Assembly: GCF_958298935.1 (NCBI RefSeq) | Contig: NC_084924.1 | Location: forward strand, 18,759,819 to 18,823,818 | DNA length: 64,000 nucleotides | Direction: 5' to 3' | Source: Phragmites australis | Taxonomy: Eukaryota; Streptophyta; Magnoliopsida; Poales; Poaceae | Shown: positions 12,062 through 22,460 of the stretch, one piece after another | How the letters are laid out: every line of letters begins with the position of its first letter | How positions within the stretch are numbered: the stretch's first letter is position 1 | Translations under genes and position numbers: made by a program | Notes under the pieces: model-generated | The model's input: the letters and a program-made list of their open reading frames with translations, nothing else | What the model was told of the DNA's origin: nothing | The model's database searches: none

Positions 12062-12079
12062 TCCCCATGGACGGTGCCA
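12062..12079 (-). promoter_or_regulatory. Primer-binding site of the minus-strand gypsy element
   Basis: Minus-strand TGGCACCGTCCATGGGGA lies immediately inside the LTR edge (LTR ends ..CTACCAACA on that strand). This form resembles the TGGCGCCGTC-type primer sites common in grass gypsy elements. The tRNA was not assigned. Confidence 0.5.
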
Positions 12080-12080
12080 T

Positions 12081-12653
12081 TGTTGGTAGAAGAAAATGTA
12101 TTCCACAAACAAGTACGACGAGAACACACTCACATGAATGGCTAAAGCTTAGAGAAGAAGTGGAGAGGAAAGGAAAGCCATATGTATTAGGATTCATCCT
12201 TTGGCTTGATGACCAAGGGTCGGTATTTATAGTGCCATCCAGGGTGTAAATATACAAATATACCCTTATAGAAATAGCAATACAAAGTCGCTATCCCACA
12301 TGGACCCAGGACCATCAAATCACACGGCAATGGTCTAGGCAAGATGCACCCCTAATCAGAAGATATTATCTACTATGGCAAATATAGAGGCGCAAATGGC
12401 CCGTAAGGTGTGGTGCTGGGCCGGTCGCATATTGTGGTGCCGCACTGCCAAGGTGTCAGGCCAGCACCTACTTGCCCTAGGATGTTAGGATGGCTCCTAC
12501 TTACACCGGCATTAAATGTCGATCACTTCCTTTTAGGTGGAGAACTGCTGGCGGGCCCTCACTGGCTGATTTTTCTCCGATCTTGATGACTCGCTCCTCG
12601 AGTTTTGCAGAGCCTACCTCGACTCCGGGAGGCTAGGGCTCCGAGAGGCTCGA
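12081..12653 (-). repeat. 5' LTR fragment of the minus-strand gypsy element
   Basis: On the plus strand this begins TGTTGGTAGAAG at 12081 directly beside the primer site. A minus-strand TATA box CTATAAATA lies at 12224-12232. At 12654 homology switches to an inverted LTR of another family, so the LTR is truncated or interrupted and its outer end was not found. Confidence 0.55.
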
Positions 12654-12896
12654 CCTTATCTGTCAGGGCCGGTGCCTTGTGAAGAGAAACATTCGGGCAA
12701 GTGTCCAATCCAGTCCCGTGACCAGGGGGCTGGTCGTGGGTTTGTGTTGAAGGTGTAGTGAGATTGGTCGCTAGAGGCTTTGCACTGGCTGGGGTAGCTC
12801 ATTGAACGATTAGATTTTTTAGGAGATGTTCCCCTGGCTGTTAGCTCCCTTCGTGGGGCCTATTAGCCGAGGTACCTCTTTACTTAATACACTGAC
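12654..12896 (-). repeat. Inverted LTR fragment (first ~243 bp) of the 4820/13053 LTR family
   Basis: The reverse complement starts TGTCAGTGTATTAAGTAAAG and matches the first ~243 bp of the LTRs at 4820 and 13053, ending at AAGGTC. On its own strand it is preceded by GGGGGGAGCTTAGGGGCTAT (12897-12916), a polypurine-tract-like sequence, so it is the start of a 3' LTR in minus orientation. Confidence 0.8.
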
Positions 12897-12916
12897 AATA
12901 GCCCCTAAGCTCCCCC

Positions 12917-13052
12917 CATGATGCGGAACTCAAAATTTGAACTTTGAGGACGGACGGCGTCAATAACCACTCCTGGGGCGAACTACGTTTGGCCTGGGAC
13001 CCAGGTGGTAGGATCAGGCCAAACCGCGATCACAAGGGAGTTTGGGGGCTAC
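12917..13052 (+). mobile_element. 3' internal end plus polypurine tract preceding the LTR at 13053
   Basis: The segment ends GGGAGTTTGGGGGCTAC immediately before TGTCAGTG, a polypurine-tract layout also seen before the LTR at 19821 (GAGCTTGGGGGCCAC). The sequence CACTCCTGGGGCGAACTACG is similar to CACTCCCCGGGTGAACTCATG upstream of 19821. It is therefore the 3' terminus of a plus-strand gypsy internal region, cut short on its left. Confidence 0.6.
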
Positions 13053-14009
13053 TGTCAGTGTATCAAGTAAAGAGGTACCCCAGCTAATAGGCCCCATGAA
13101 GGGTGCAAACAGCCAGGGGAACATCTCCTAAAAACTCTAATCGGTCAATGAGCTACCCCGACCAGTGCAAAGCCTGCAGTGACCAATCTCGCTACACCTT
13201 CAACACAAACCCACGACCAGCCCCTTAGTCGCATGACTGGATTGGACACTTGCCTGAACTTTTCTCTTCACCAGGCACCGACCTCGACTTATAAGGTCAC
13301 GGACGATGCAGGGGGCATTGTCCCATCCCATAGAATTAAAGGCTACGGAGTGATACTCTACAGGCCAATGCAGCGCCGTATGACAGATGGGATATTGGCA
13401 GCCATCCGGTAAGGCATCTGGGTAGAGATAGCGTAGAGAGGCAAGTGGACGGGAACGGCGCAGAGGCAAGTGGATGGGGACGGTGTGTAGAGGCAAGTGG
13501 ATGGAGATGGCGCGGAGAGGCAAGTAGACAGGGACGGTGCAGAAGGGCACCGTTCCATCCAGTCGCATTAAATGCAACAGGATAAAGCTCTACGGGCTAA
13601 GCAAAGATGGCGCACAGCAACACGATATACAATGCTATCAGAGCAAGTTGCATGCCTGGTACTTCGTGGAGATTTGAGTTAGATATTAGAATAAGCAAAG
13701 GCCATCTGTGTATAGCCCACATGTTAGTTCTCCCTCTCCCTACTATATAAAGGGATGGGAACCCCGTTGTAACCAAGATAGATCAATTCTGGAAAACTGC
13801 TAGAACACCGTTGTAACCAAGTGAGATTTACTATAACACAAAACATAGGATGTAGGGTTGTTATCCTCTGGGAGACCTGAACCTGTATAACTCCCTGTGT
13901 CCCCAAATCCTTCATCTACACACATAGACACACTCACTCCCTGAAACACCGTTCACGCACCCATCGTCCGACATACCCTAGAATCTCTGTCAGGGATTTA
14001 CCCTCGACA
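13053..14009 (+). repeat. Complete LTR (957 bp), same family as 4820-5770
   Basis: Starts TGTCAGTGTATCAAG and ends ACCCTCGACA, with TATA box ACTATATAAAGGG at about 13742 and five units of the ~26 bp GGCAAGTGGA minisatellite (about 13410-13550). It has a polypurine tract on the left and a primer-site-like TTGACGCGCTAGGTAGGGGG on the right, so it is bordered by internal sequence on both sides. Confidence 0.85.
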
Positions 14010-14345
14010 TTTGACGCGCTAGGTAGGGGGGTGCGTTTTCGAGTTCGGGATTCAAGTTGCTGTAAGGTGTTCTTCGTTGGGTACGACCCAGACGAAGCCA
14101 ATATGTCCCAAACTCGGGACATCGTATCAGGATCCGAATGCTCTGGGAGGCAGCAGAGGCATCCATGCTCCTGGCACCAAGGAGATCTGATGGACCGCAA
14201 GCTCTGGGGGAACGGGTTTCTTTGGTGGCAGCCCCACCCGGAGGATTGTTCACCGCGTCGGGACTACCACCCCCAGCCCTGTGACATGAACCAAAACCAT
14301 CAGGCACGTATGATTCAATTTGGCAAAAGAATATCGGGAAACTAA
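14010..14345 (+). pseudogene. Gypsy leader and gag N-terminal fragment
   Basis: After the LTR and leader motif, the translation VFFVGYDPDEANMSQTRD (about 14066-14120) matches the gag start of the 4820 element (VFIMGYNPDEPGVLQAWD). The reading is not open upstream and the family's gag does not continue beyond about 14345. The following ~400 bp (14350-14750) show no recognisable domain. Confidence 0.6.
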
Positions 14346-14769
14346 TCGCGTGTGTCATTTCTCTGAGCAGGTTCAACCCAAGGACGAACAGAAGGGTCTA
14401 CACCTCGAACTTTGGGCATGAGTAATGACCACTCCCTGTAGGGTACTAGTAAGGAAGGTAGCTTACCAGAGTCTCAGAAAGGTAACCCTCTCCCTTTCCC
14501 GATATTGACCACCCTTCGAGCAGAAGGGGGAATTCTTGTTCTACCTTGCAGGATTTCAAAGGGTCACGGATGCGGTACTGGTCGCTAAGCGAGACACGCT
14601 TCCCCCCGGCCAGGAAGGAGCAAGCACAGGACCATGCATCATCAGGTACATGGTTCAATTCCATTTTTTCCAGTTATTAAATACGAAGTGGAGTATGAGG
14701 GCCTCTTAGCCGGAACACGAGCATCACTCGCATGGGGAAAAACACCTACTAGCCATGAGGGACTCGCTA

Positions 14770-15680
14770 CTAGGTGTAACCCTATCATCAAGGGGTTTTC
14801 AGTACTCGAACCGAGTGATGGGGACATACCTCTATGAAGTGAGAAAGCTAGAGCAACGCTCCATCGGCTGGGAAGTCACATACGTCCCTCGCAAGGATTC
14901 TTCCCAGGCCGATGGGCTGGCCCGTCTAGCCTCTTCTTGCGAACCTATCCTGGTCAGAGTCTTTGAGAAAAAGACTTACACAGCCACCCGCTGCAGTCTC
15001 GGGCTGAAGTGGAAGGGATGCTCCACTTGGAAATGGAACACCAGAGGCAACACCTTTGGAGGCAACGCCTCCCTTGGTGCCATGGACCTCGGGTGCCCAT
15101 TATGTGGTCGCCCTGCTCGATTCAGGTATGACCTGGATGTATCAGATCTCATACTACCTTCAGAATCAAGCAACCCCTGAAGACGATGTGTCAGCAGAAA
15201 AGGTCACGCAGGCTAACCGTGAGAATCCTCATTAGTAGAGGGATGCCTCTACCACCAATGGAGCAACGACCCTTTACTAAAATACATCACTTAGGATGGG
15301 GGGAGCACAGCGCTCCCTAACATCCTCGGAGGCAGACATGGAGGCCGGACCTTCCACCGCCCTCCAGGATGCTCACGAGTAGGTGAAAAGGTGCGAGTCA
15401 TGCCAGCACCACGACCAGAATACCAACCTACTAGCCCAGGCACTGCAAACCATACCACTCTCTCGGCTTTTCGCTGTCTGGGGGCTGGACGTCATGGGAC
15501 CATTCTCTAAAGCTCTAGGCAGTCCTAAATTCCTAACCTCAGTCACGGCTGTGACCACCATGCGTGAAACTGGTTGCAAGTCACTCACGACCTCCAATTT
15601 CCCGGCCTCACATGGTCGGGTTTGCCAGGGTAGTCGACCGCCGATCATACAGCTTGCGAAGCACCAGCTCTATGTATGAA
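14770..15680 (+). pseudogene. Gypsy RNase H tail and integrase N-terminal fragments
   Basis: The 14755-15180 frame includes YLYEVRKLEQRSIGWEVTYV followed by PRKDSSQADGLARLASS, the linker that ends the RNase H region of Tat-type elements. At 15383-15679 comes the integrase zinc-finger end and core start: KRCESCQHHDQNTNLLAQAL, then FAVWGLDVMGPF (first catalytic Asp region). The HH part of the zinc finger, most of the integrase core and the whole of RT are missing, so large deletions separate these blocks from the gag fragment at 14010. Confidence 0.75.
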
Positions 15681-16163
15681 GCTGCTCGGAGATGAGCCTA
15701 TTTGTCTATTTTGCAAGTCCCTCCGGACGAGCGTGGACCTGACTTGTAAGTTTTTCCAAATTAAAGTAATCAAACTCTTTATGCTATAGGACTCCATGGA
15801 CAAACACGGTCTCTCACCAAGTTTTGAGATTTGTTTAGCCCGCTCGCTCGTATTGATGGGATGAGATCCAAAGCTAACCCGCTCGCACGATGATAGGGTA
15901 AAGGTGCCTGAGGGTTAACGACTACAAGGCAGTAGGACCTAAATCGGGTCGAGCGCTGGTCACCACCGAAAGTCTCATCGTGTTAAGGGTTTCCCTCAGC
16001 ACCAGGAATGTTGCTCACGAGCGGCTTGATGCGATCCGCCCTAAGCGATACAGGCACTCCGAAGGCTATTCATCATCCAAACACGGAGAAGACCCACATA
16101 AAGGCCAATGCTTGTCATTACAAAGCCCCGAGGCTGGTTCCAAACAAACCTAAGATATTCCTC
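15681..16163. other. Non-coding retroelement spacer
   Basis: Between the integrase fragment and the antisense gene I see no domain or structural RNA. The text CCCGCTCGCTCG and related words recur. Position matches the spacer between pol and the antisense ORF of Tat-type elements. Confidence 0.4.
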
Positions 16164-19100
16164 CTAGGACCCAAAAATACCCCTAAGAGGGTCCAACCGG
16201 ACGGTCCAAAGAAAGGAACAAACGGCATACAAAAATGAATCAGCTCGGATGCCGAGTTCCTTCACAGTCATCCGAGTACCCTTAAAACTGGCGCCGACTG
16301 CCGACAAGAGGTCCAGGTCGGGGAAGTGGTCGCGGACGCAGGCAAGAGCCCGGCAGGCACCGAAGACTCTGACCTCAAAAAGATGGTCTCCGACGGTCTC
16401 ACAAATCCTCTGCTCGAGGCCACCTGCCTCCTCGGAGGCCGCCAGGAACCACTCGATGTGACTGGTCATGGTGCTCCCAGGGGTCAGATGAACCCGGACA
16501 CCAGCTGACCAAAGCAACAAGTTGAAAGGGGTAAAAGCTCGATTGAGTTGATCGTAGAACTCCGCTCGCCGCTCATCGCTCTCCTTGGTCAGCCGCTCGA
16601 GTTCTTTTCACGTCGCTCGAGTTCTTTTTGCACCGCATGGAGATCTTCCCGGTAGCAGCGAAGGTGGTTGTATAACTCCTCCCTCCGTTGGGAAGTTTCC
16701 CTGGTCACCCATTCCAGGTCCCTCTGCGCCCTGGGTAACTCCTCCTGGCAAGCTAGTCAAAAAACAGAGCATAAGCCACACCGGTGTCAGCCGATTGAAT
16801 CCTACATATGACCGCCGCCGCCAAGGATTGTCGGTCGGAAGGGTGGTCAGCGGATATGGTTGGGGATTTGATGAGGGCCGGGGGACCAATCGGCAGGGGC
16901 GGGGGAACAGTTCGGGCAGAAGTCTCAGACACTTTGGGAACTCTACGACCACAACAACACAATCTTGTCAGGAAACAAAGGTGCGGGGGCTCCATTCAAA
17001 AAATGTTACATAACAAAGGTTACAATCGAGTTTTTTACTCCTCGGCGGCCTCCACCCAAAAGATGGACATCAAGTAGTCCACCACCCCCTGGCACTCCCA
17101 CTGAAGTCTCTCCTCAGCTTCTGGTCTGGCAACTGCGGCCCCTTCCCGGACCAAGTCCAGGTTGAAGTTGGGGTCACGACTACAGTAGCACCAGAAGATA
17201 TACTCCGCGGTCGCCCTCACTACCTGCGAGACGTCCTCCGCGCCCCTCAATGCCAGGGTGTAAGGGAGCTCAGAGAAGTGCTCTACGAGGACCCGAAGGG
17301 CGTAGGCCCAGGCTCGGGCAGTGCGGTCATCCTTCGGCTCAATCACCCCCAGCCCAAGGCTACTCAGGGGATCTGCCAGCACTCCGAAGGCTTCCCGAAG
17401 GATGTTGAGGGTAGTGCACTCATCCTCCTTGAGCTAGGAGCGCTCGGTGGCCAGCACGGCTTTCTCTTGAGATAGCTCACTGCACCTCCTCTGCATCTCA
17501 GCTAGTTGCTTCTCTAGCTTGGTGCATCTGCTGGTAGCCATCTCCTTCTCTTCAACCAGCTTGCGGACGGTGGCCGGGAAACGGACGACCCAAGAGAGCA
17601 ATTCGGGAGTCAAAACAGACTCCTCGACCAAGCCTGTGGGGCCTGGAAAAGTCATCGATACACCGAGGGGCAAAGCCAATGCTGGCAGAGGCGCTGGGGT
17701 ATCTGGCTGGAGCCCCGTCGGGGGGCTGGTCACGGTGGTCGCCGAGGGCCTACGACAAATGAGCAAAGTTGCGGAATCAAGAAGACAAAAGCAATTCAAA
17801 GTATCTACACCTGCCCAAAAAAGCTTACTCCTGTGATGGAGGACGGAGCACCAACTTGGCCCTCACAAAACCACCAGATCGAACGGTTGGAGAGGACCCC
17901 ACGAGTGGGCCACCGGTGCTCGGGGTCTCGCGGGGCCGTTTGACACCTCCCCATCCGACGACCCTTCTGTCGCCCTTTTCTTGCGTCGTACAGACGCTAG
18001 GTTCACAGCGGCAGGGTCAGATCGTGCTTGGCCAGGACGGATATGGTCGCAGGGCGTCGGGTCAGTCCCGGACTGGTCGCGGGATGCCGGGTCGGCCCCG
18101 ATCTGGTCGCGGGGTACCAGGTCGGCCCCGGTCTGGTCGCGGGATGCCGGGTCAATCCTGGACCGATCATGGGGCGCCTGGTCGGCCTCCTGCTGACTGG
18201 CATCACTCGTGGGGCTGCTACCCTCAACCACCACTGGACCATGCGGAGGATGGCCACCTCTCAGCCCAGCTGGGAGCAAAGCGCAACCAGGACAGGGGAC
18301 ATCTGTGGTGGGGGCAGATGCTTCCTGATTCATCTCCCGAAGGGCCTCATCAACCTCGTTGATTATTGGCCTCAGGGCATCAACCTCAGGAAGATGATGA
18401 AGATAGCGCGAAAAATAAAACTCTAGCCAAGAAAAAATACTTAGAATAGGGAGTTCGGGGAAACTACCAAACATACCAGCCTAACCCGGGCCCTCTCCAC
18501 CAGAGGGAGCTTGCATAGAGGGATACACGGAGGGCCTCCTTTCCTGGCGACCGCCGCCATCAGCAATCTCACCCGTAGATCGATGACCTCATCGGGAAGA
18601 TCTGAAAACAATAATAGCAAAACACCACTCGATCAAGCCTCTCGAGGCAAGGGGATGGCTGTAACATTACCTGCGGAACTCTCCCTGGTATCATCATCGC
18701 TCCCGGTGTACAGGTAGACTGGGTGCGCCCTTCGCCGTAAGGGGCAGAGCCGGCGCTTGATGAAGTCATGCACAACATCCAACCCCGACAGACCGGCTTT
18801 CACTAGCCCCCTGACCAAGTCAGCAAGGGATAGTAGCTCAGTGGTCAATGTGGGAGAGCTCGCCCAACTCTCTTCAAGTTGTGCTGGCACTTCGGGCACG
18901 CCAAGGTTGTCGAGGGAGTCGTCGGTCGTGAGGTAGAACCACTCCTCCCTCCAGCCCGACCATGATGATTTTAGGTTCATCTCCAAGTAGGAGCTATCGA
19001 CACCATCTCGGAGATGGAAACCGCAGCTCCTGGTGGCCGGCCCTAGCTGCAGCCGGGCCACATAGAAAAATCTGAAGAGATCGAGACATGGCTCGACCCC

Positions 19101-19412
19101 TATGAAGTTCTCGCACATATGAGCAAAAATGCTCAGCATGATGATGGAATTGGGGTTCAAATGAAGATGACAGATATCATAGAAGGAGATGACAGTGCAT
19201 AAGAACTCGAAGAAAGAGGGGATGAGACTGGCCAAGAAAAATGAAGCGAAGATTACAATCTCCCCCTGGCGGGGAGCAGGAACATCTCCCCCAGGGCGGT
19301 ACCCGGAGGATAGACAACGCAGAAGTAGACGATTCTCGTACATCTGCTTTAGCTTCGTGACGGTGCACTTGGACTTGGGGAAGTCGGCCTCCTTTCTGGT
19401 GCACAGTGCCAT
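16164..19412 (-). pseudogene. Antisense gene with Transposase_28 ('putative gypsy type transposon') domain
   Basis: Several minus-strand frames follow one another and probably represent exons or a broken gene. The first, from an ATG at 19412 to 18633, contains the family's core: GEIVIFASFFLASLIPSFF, then HLHLNPNSIIMLSIFAHMCE, FRFFYVARL, CGFHLRDGVDSSYL, and a W..EWFYLT block. Further down are a low-complexity segment with 10-residue repeats (18474-17863), a coiled-coil-like segment with KLVEEKEMATSRCTKLEKQL (17799-17434), and helical segments at 17382-17035 and 16520-16164. The domain is known from extra ORFs in plant Ty3/gypsy elements, and its biochemical role is unestablished. It lies antisense to the retroelement and ends 0.4 kb inside the LTR at 19821. 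The first frame stays open upstream to 19598, but the TATA box at 19521 argues for the start at 19412. Confidence 0.7.
18043..18192 (+). repeat. 30-bp coding minisatellite, five units
   Basis: Five consecutive 30-bp units based on CTGGTCGCGGGATGCCGGGT start at 18043, 18073, 18103, 18133 and 18163, with a more degenerate unit before them. On the minus strand this encodes 10-residue repeats of the type RDQTGADLVP, RDQIGADPAS and RDQSGTDPTP in the antisense gene, so the period is a multiple of three. Confidence 0.85.
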
Positions 19413-19520
19413 GGGGATGCAGTGGTAGTTGTTTGAAAGACTCTGGTGGGGGCTAGAGGCAAAAGTCTCTAGCACAAGAGCTCGGGTGGCGGAGAAATTT
19501 CTGGGGCCTTCCATCCTCCC

Positions 19521-19527
19521 ATTTATA
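19521..19527 (-). promoter_or_regulatory. TATA box of the antisense gene
   Basis: Minus-strand TATAAAT within CCTATAAATGGGAGG, 115 bp upstream of the ATG at 19412. The same box-to-ATG spacing occurs at the copies starting at 48610 and 49726, which supports a real promoter. Confidence 0.55.
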
Positions 19528-19820
19528 GGATCAGCTCGGTTCCGCCACCCCGGCTCCCGAGGATCCATCTGGGGAACCAAAATTCCCTTGAAATCCAACG
19601 TCCATTAAGGTTTCTCTCTCCCACTATCCCTTTTCTATGGACGATTAACCTCCCCTCGGGATGCAGTTTTCTAGGCTAACCACGAAAGTGGACCGTATCG
19701 CTGATCACTCCCCGGGTGAACTCATGTTCATCTAGGGCCCAAGTGGTTCGACTAGGTCCAGCCACGACCATCTGACAAACTGTTCAGTCCACCGCATCCG
19801 CGAATGAGCTTGGGGGCCAC

Positions 19821-20693
19821 TGTCCATGTAAATAATAGTGGGGTGCCCTCGCGGGCGGATCCACGCTGGTAAGATATCAGCAGGTGCTGCATGCCACATT
19901 TTATCCAGAACCATGGTCATCCTGCGCTACCAGTCAATAACCGCGCTACCAGCCAGTGACCACGCAACCAAGCTCTCCAATCAAGCTCCGCGACCAGTCC
20001 CCAGTCGTAGGAGCAAACCCCACGACCAATCTCCTCTGGTCGCGGGGCAGGTATGTATCTAAACAGTCTAATCACAATAAATACTTTTTCACTTGACTAT
20101 TTCTTTTCCCTAGGTCCTCTTTCTGGTCGTCCACAATGTGATCGGCGTAGAGCTGACGTGTCCCGTCCCGTAGAATTAAATGCTACAGGATGGCCTGACA
20201 GGCATAGTAGGAGGTCTTTTGCAGGTGCGCAGGTGACGCGTGGGGGCGGGACAGGACAGTCCAGGCGACTGGGATGACGCGGGCGGTGGAGCGATGGGAT
20301 AGGCTCTGTAGCGTCGTAGAGCAAATGGGATATGTCTGCTCTTAGTAATGATGGGCCTAGGTGGGAAGCTCTAGCTAGGCCTGGGTCTATGTCTTGACTC
20401 ACATGTAAATCTTCTCTTCCTCTGATATATAAAGGGAGGAGTGCCAGGCTTGTAGTTGGATCCAAAAAAAGGGACCCAGAGGGGAAAGAAGCCGAGAAGA
20501 AGGCTGGGCAAGAACATCATTTGTATCCAACTTAGACCAAAGAGGAGAATACACAGGATGTAGGGCTATTACCCTAATGGGGGCCTGAACCTGGAGAATC
20601 CCCGATGTTCTTGAGTTACACATACACAAACAGATTCAGCAGACACATCCTGAATAAAGATCATGCACCCACGGTCCAACATACCCAGGAATC
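19821..20693 (+). repeat. LTR of a related gypsy subfamily, 3' tip missing
   Basis: Begins TGTCCATGTAAATAATAG directly after the polypurine tract GAGCTTGGGGGCCAC. A TATA box GATATATAAAGGG lies at 20424-20436. The tail (CACCCACGGTCCAACATACC) matches the LTR ending at 14009, but the last ~26 bp through the terminal CA are absent. The 5' half has no evident similarity to the LTR at 13053. Confidence 0.75.
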
Positions 20694-20791
20694 GCATGAC
20701 GTGTGTAACTATGTTGGAAGTTATGTCTTTCTATTATGCATGAGCTAGTTGCCTTAATATTTACTTGAATCTTGAATTAAGAAGTGGAGGA

Positions 20792-21499
20792 AGTGAGAGA
20801 TAAATAAATCATCACACTAACAGAAATAAACATCCCAGAAAAATGAGTAATATGCCTCAATCATACTTCCATCTCATGCATAGGAAGCTTTATCGCCATC
20901 TTATGGCCACGACCCTATTGGTACAACTCCGTACGTTGCCCGTGGAGGGGCACGACGCACACCCTTATGTTGCCTGTGGAAGGCTAAGAGTCATGGATAT
21001 GATGTCTTTACTTTAAATGCATTGATATCAATATTATGTTGCTAAAAAATCTTTAATACCGTTTTGGATAATACTTCTATGGTGATTCATAGCTAGCAGA
21101 TGATAGCATGTGGTTGTCGTGGTATGATTAGGCTTATATGTTTTTTAGATATTGTTAACTCGTTCAGCTTCTTACCTTCATTAAGGATGATGTTTAATCA
21201 ATTATAACTAAATAGCTTGTTAAAGCAATTCACTTGCTGAGATTTTTGAATCTTCACCTTTGCTATCTTTCCAAATGAGCCTTGAGGTAACATCGAGCAT
21301 GCGGGATAGGTAGCGGCATCACTTTTACATAGATCACATCCACTTGTTGTATTTTTGGTTGTAATGTTTTTTTTTTTATGCCTCTTAGTTATTATGTTGT
21401 ATGTCTGCTTCGTTGTGGCATGGAAGTATGATCGAGTCTTATTACTCATTTTGCTAGGATGTTTATTTCTGTTAGTGTGATAATTATTTATCTCTCACT
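20792..21499. mobile_element. 708-bp element with ~80-bp terminal inverted repeats
   Basis: 20792-20872 and 21420-21499 are imperfect reverse complements: AGTGAGAGATAAATAA, then CACTAACAGAAATAAACATC, then ATGAGTAATA and ATCATACTTCCAT appear in both arms. The ~547 bp between them has no coding sequence. Long inverted termini starting GAGATAA suggest a Mutator-like non-autonomous or foldback element. No clear 9-bp target duplication was found, so the class is uncertain. Confidence 0.65.
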
Positions 21500-21889
21500 A
21501 TGTGATGCTTGGTCCATTATACCTCTAGATGTAGAGGTGTTGTTGAATTTTTCTTTATGGTCTTGTAGGTTGATTCAGTGGCACTCTGAGCTTGTGGTGG
21601 TCCCCGGGTGTTAAATCTTGTATTCATTTAGTGAGTAGTCCGTCTACATGTATGGTGTGTATTTGGTCCATCTGGTCAATCTTCAGCTGACGGGTTATTT
21701 TGTAACTCTCCTTTTGATAGACAACGTGTATTGCACGTTCTCGAAAAAAAGTGACATGATTGAGAACAGCTCTGGTGTCCTTCCAGGGTAAAACCTTCAC
21801 GAATCCTAAAGGCTAAAGCTCATTAGAAAGGACACTTAGTAATCTACCCATTTAAGGCATTTTTTAGGGGAATACAGTTGGGGAAGCGC
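21500..21889 (+). other. Possible LINE 3' tail, otherwise nothing recognised
   Basis: The segment TTGTAACTCTCCTTTTGATAG followed by GCACGTTCTCGAAAAAAA at about 21700-21750 looks like the short 3' end plus A-tail of a plant L1-type LINE on the plus strand. No coding sequence is attached. The remainder to 21889 shows no feature. Confidence 0.3.
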
Positions 21890-22460
21890 CTATTGCGGTA
21901 TTATATTATATAAAAGGGATAAAAGGGGGGTTACAAAGAGAACATTACTGGGGTTAGGAGCTGAATACAGCAAGAGGAAACTGGAAAGAAGTGACTAACA
22001 TGCTAAACCAAAGAGAAATGGAAGAGCTAAGGGTGAAGTTGACTCTATACAAGTGTAGGTTTACTTCATCAAAGAATGCTCTTTTCCAATCTTGGAGAGG
22101 TGGCATGATATTCTGAAAGATATGGTCATTTCTCTGCTTCCAGATTTGTCAAGCTGTAATAGTGATGATCTCCATGAAGAAGGGAAATTAGAGGTCATCT
22201 CTTGTTTTTGCCAACATTGGAAAGACCTGCAGAGAGTGATGCCAAGAAAAGACCAGCATCTTACACTGAAGGCACATCCAAAGAAGAGGTGGAAAGCAGA
22301 GTTGTATAGCACACATTGTCATTGATTGTATAATTTTTTTCTTTTGAGAAGATTTCCTGTATTGAATCTATCCATTAGTGGTAGCCAAGAGAAATCCTTT
22401 ATCTTTTTGCAGCACTTGGATTTCCATATCCAGGGGAAAGGTGTTGGGTTCCCATTTTAG
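21890..22460 (-). mobile_element. L1-type LINE fragment with zf-RVT-like segment
   Basis: Minus-strand translation at 22312-22061 includes HLFFGCAFSVRCWSFLGI, the hallmark of the zinc-binding region that follows L1-type reverse transcriptases in plants. No RT domain is attached on this side. It abuts another LINE copy whose A-tail begins at about 22463. Confidence 0.55.

Noticed and set aside
17769..18362. 197-codon plus-strand frame with Gly/Arg repeats
   Set aside because: Shadow of the 30-bp minisatellite in the minus-strand Transposase_28 gene; repeats of period 30 stay open on several frames.
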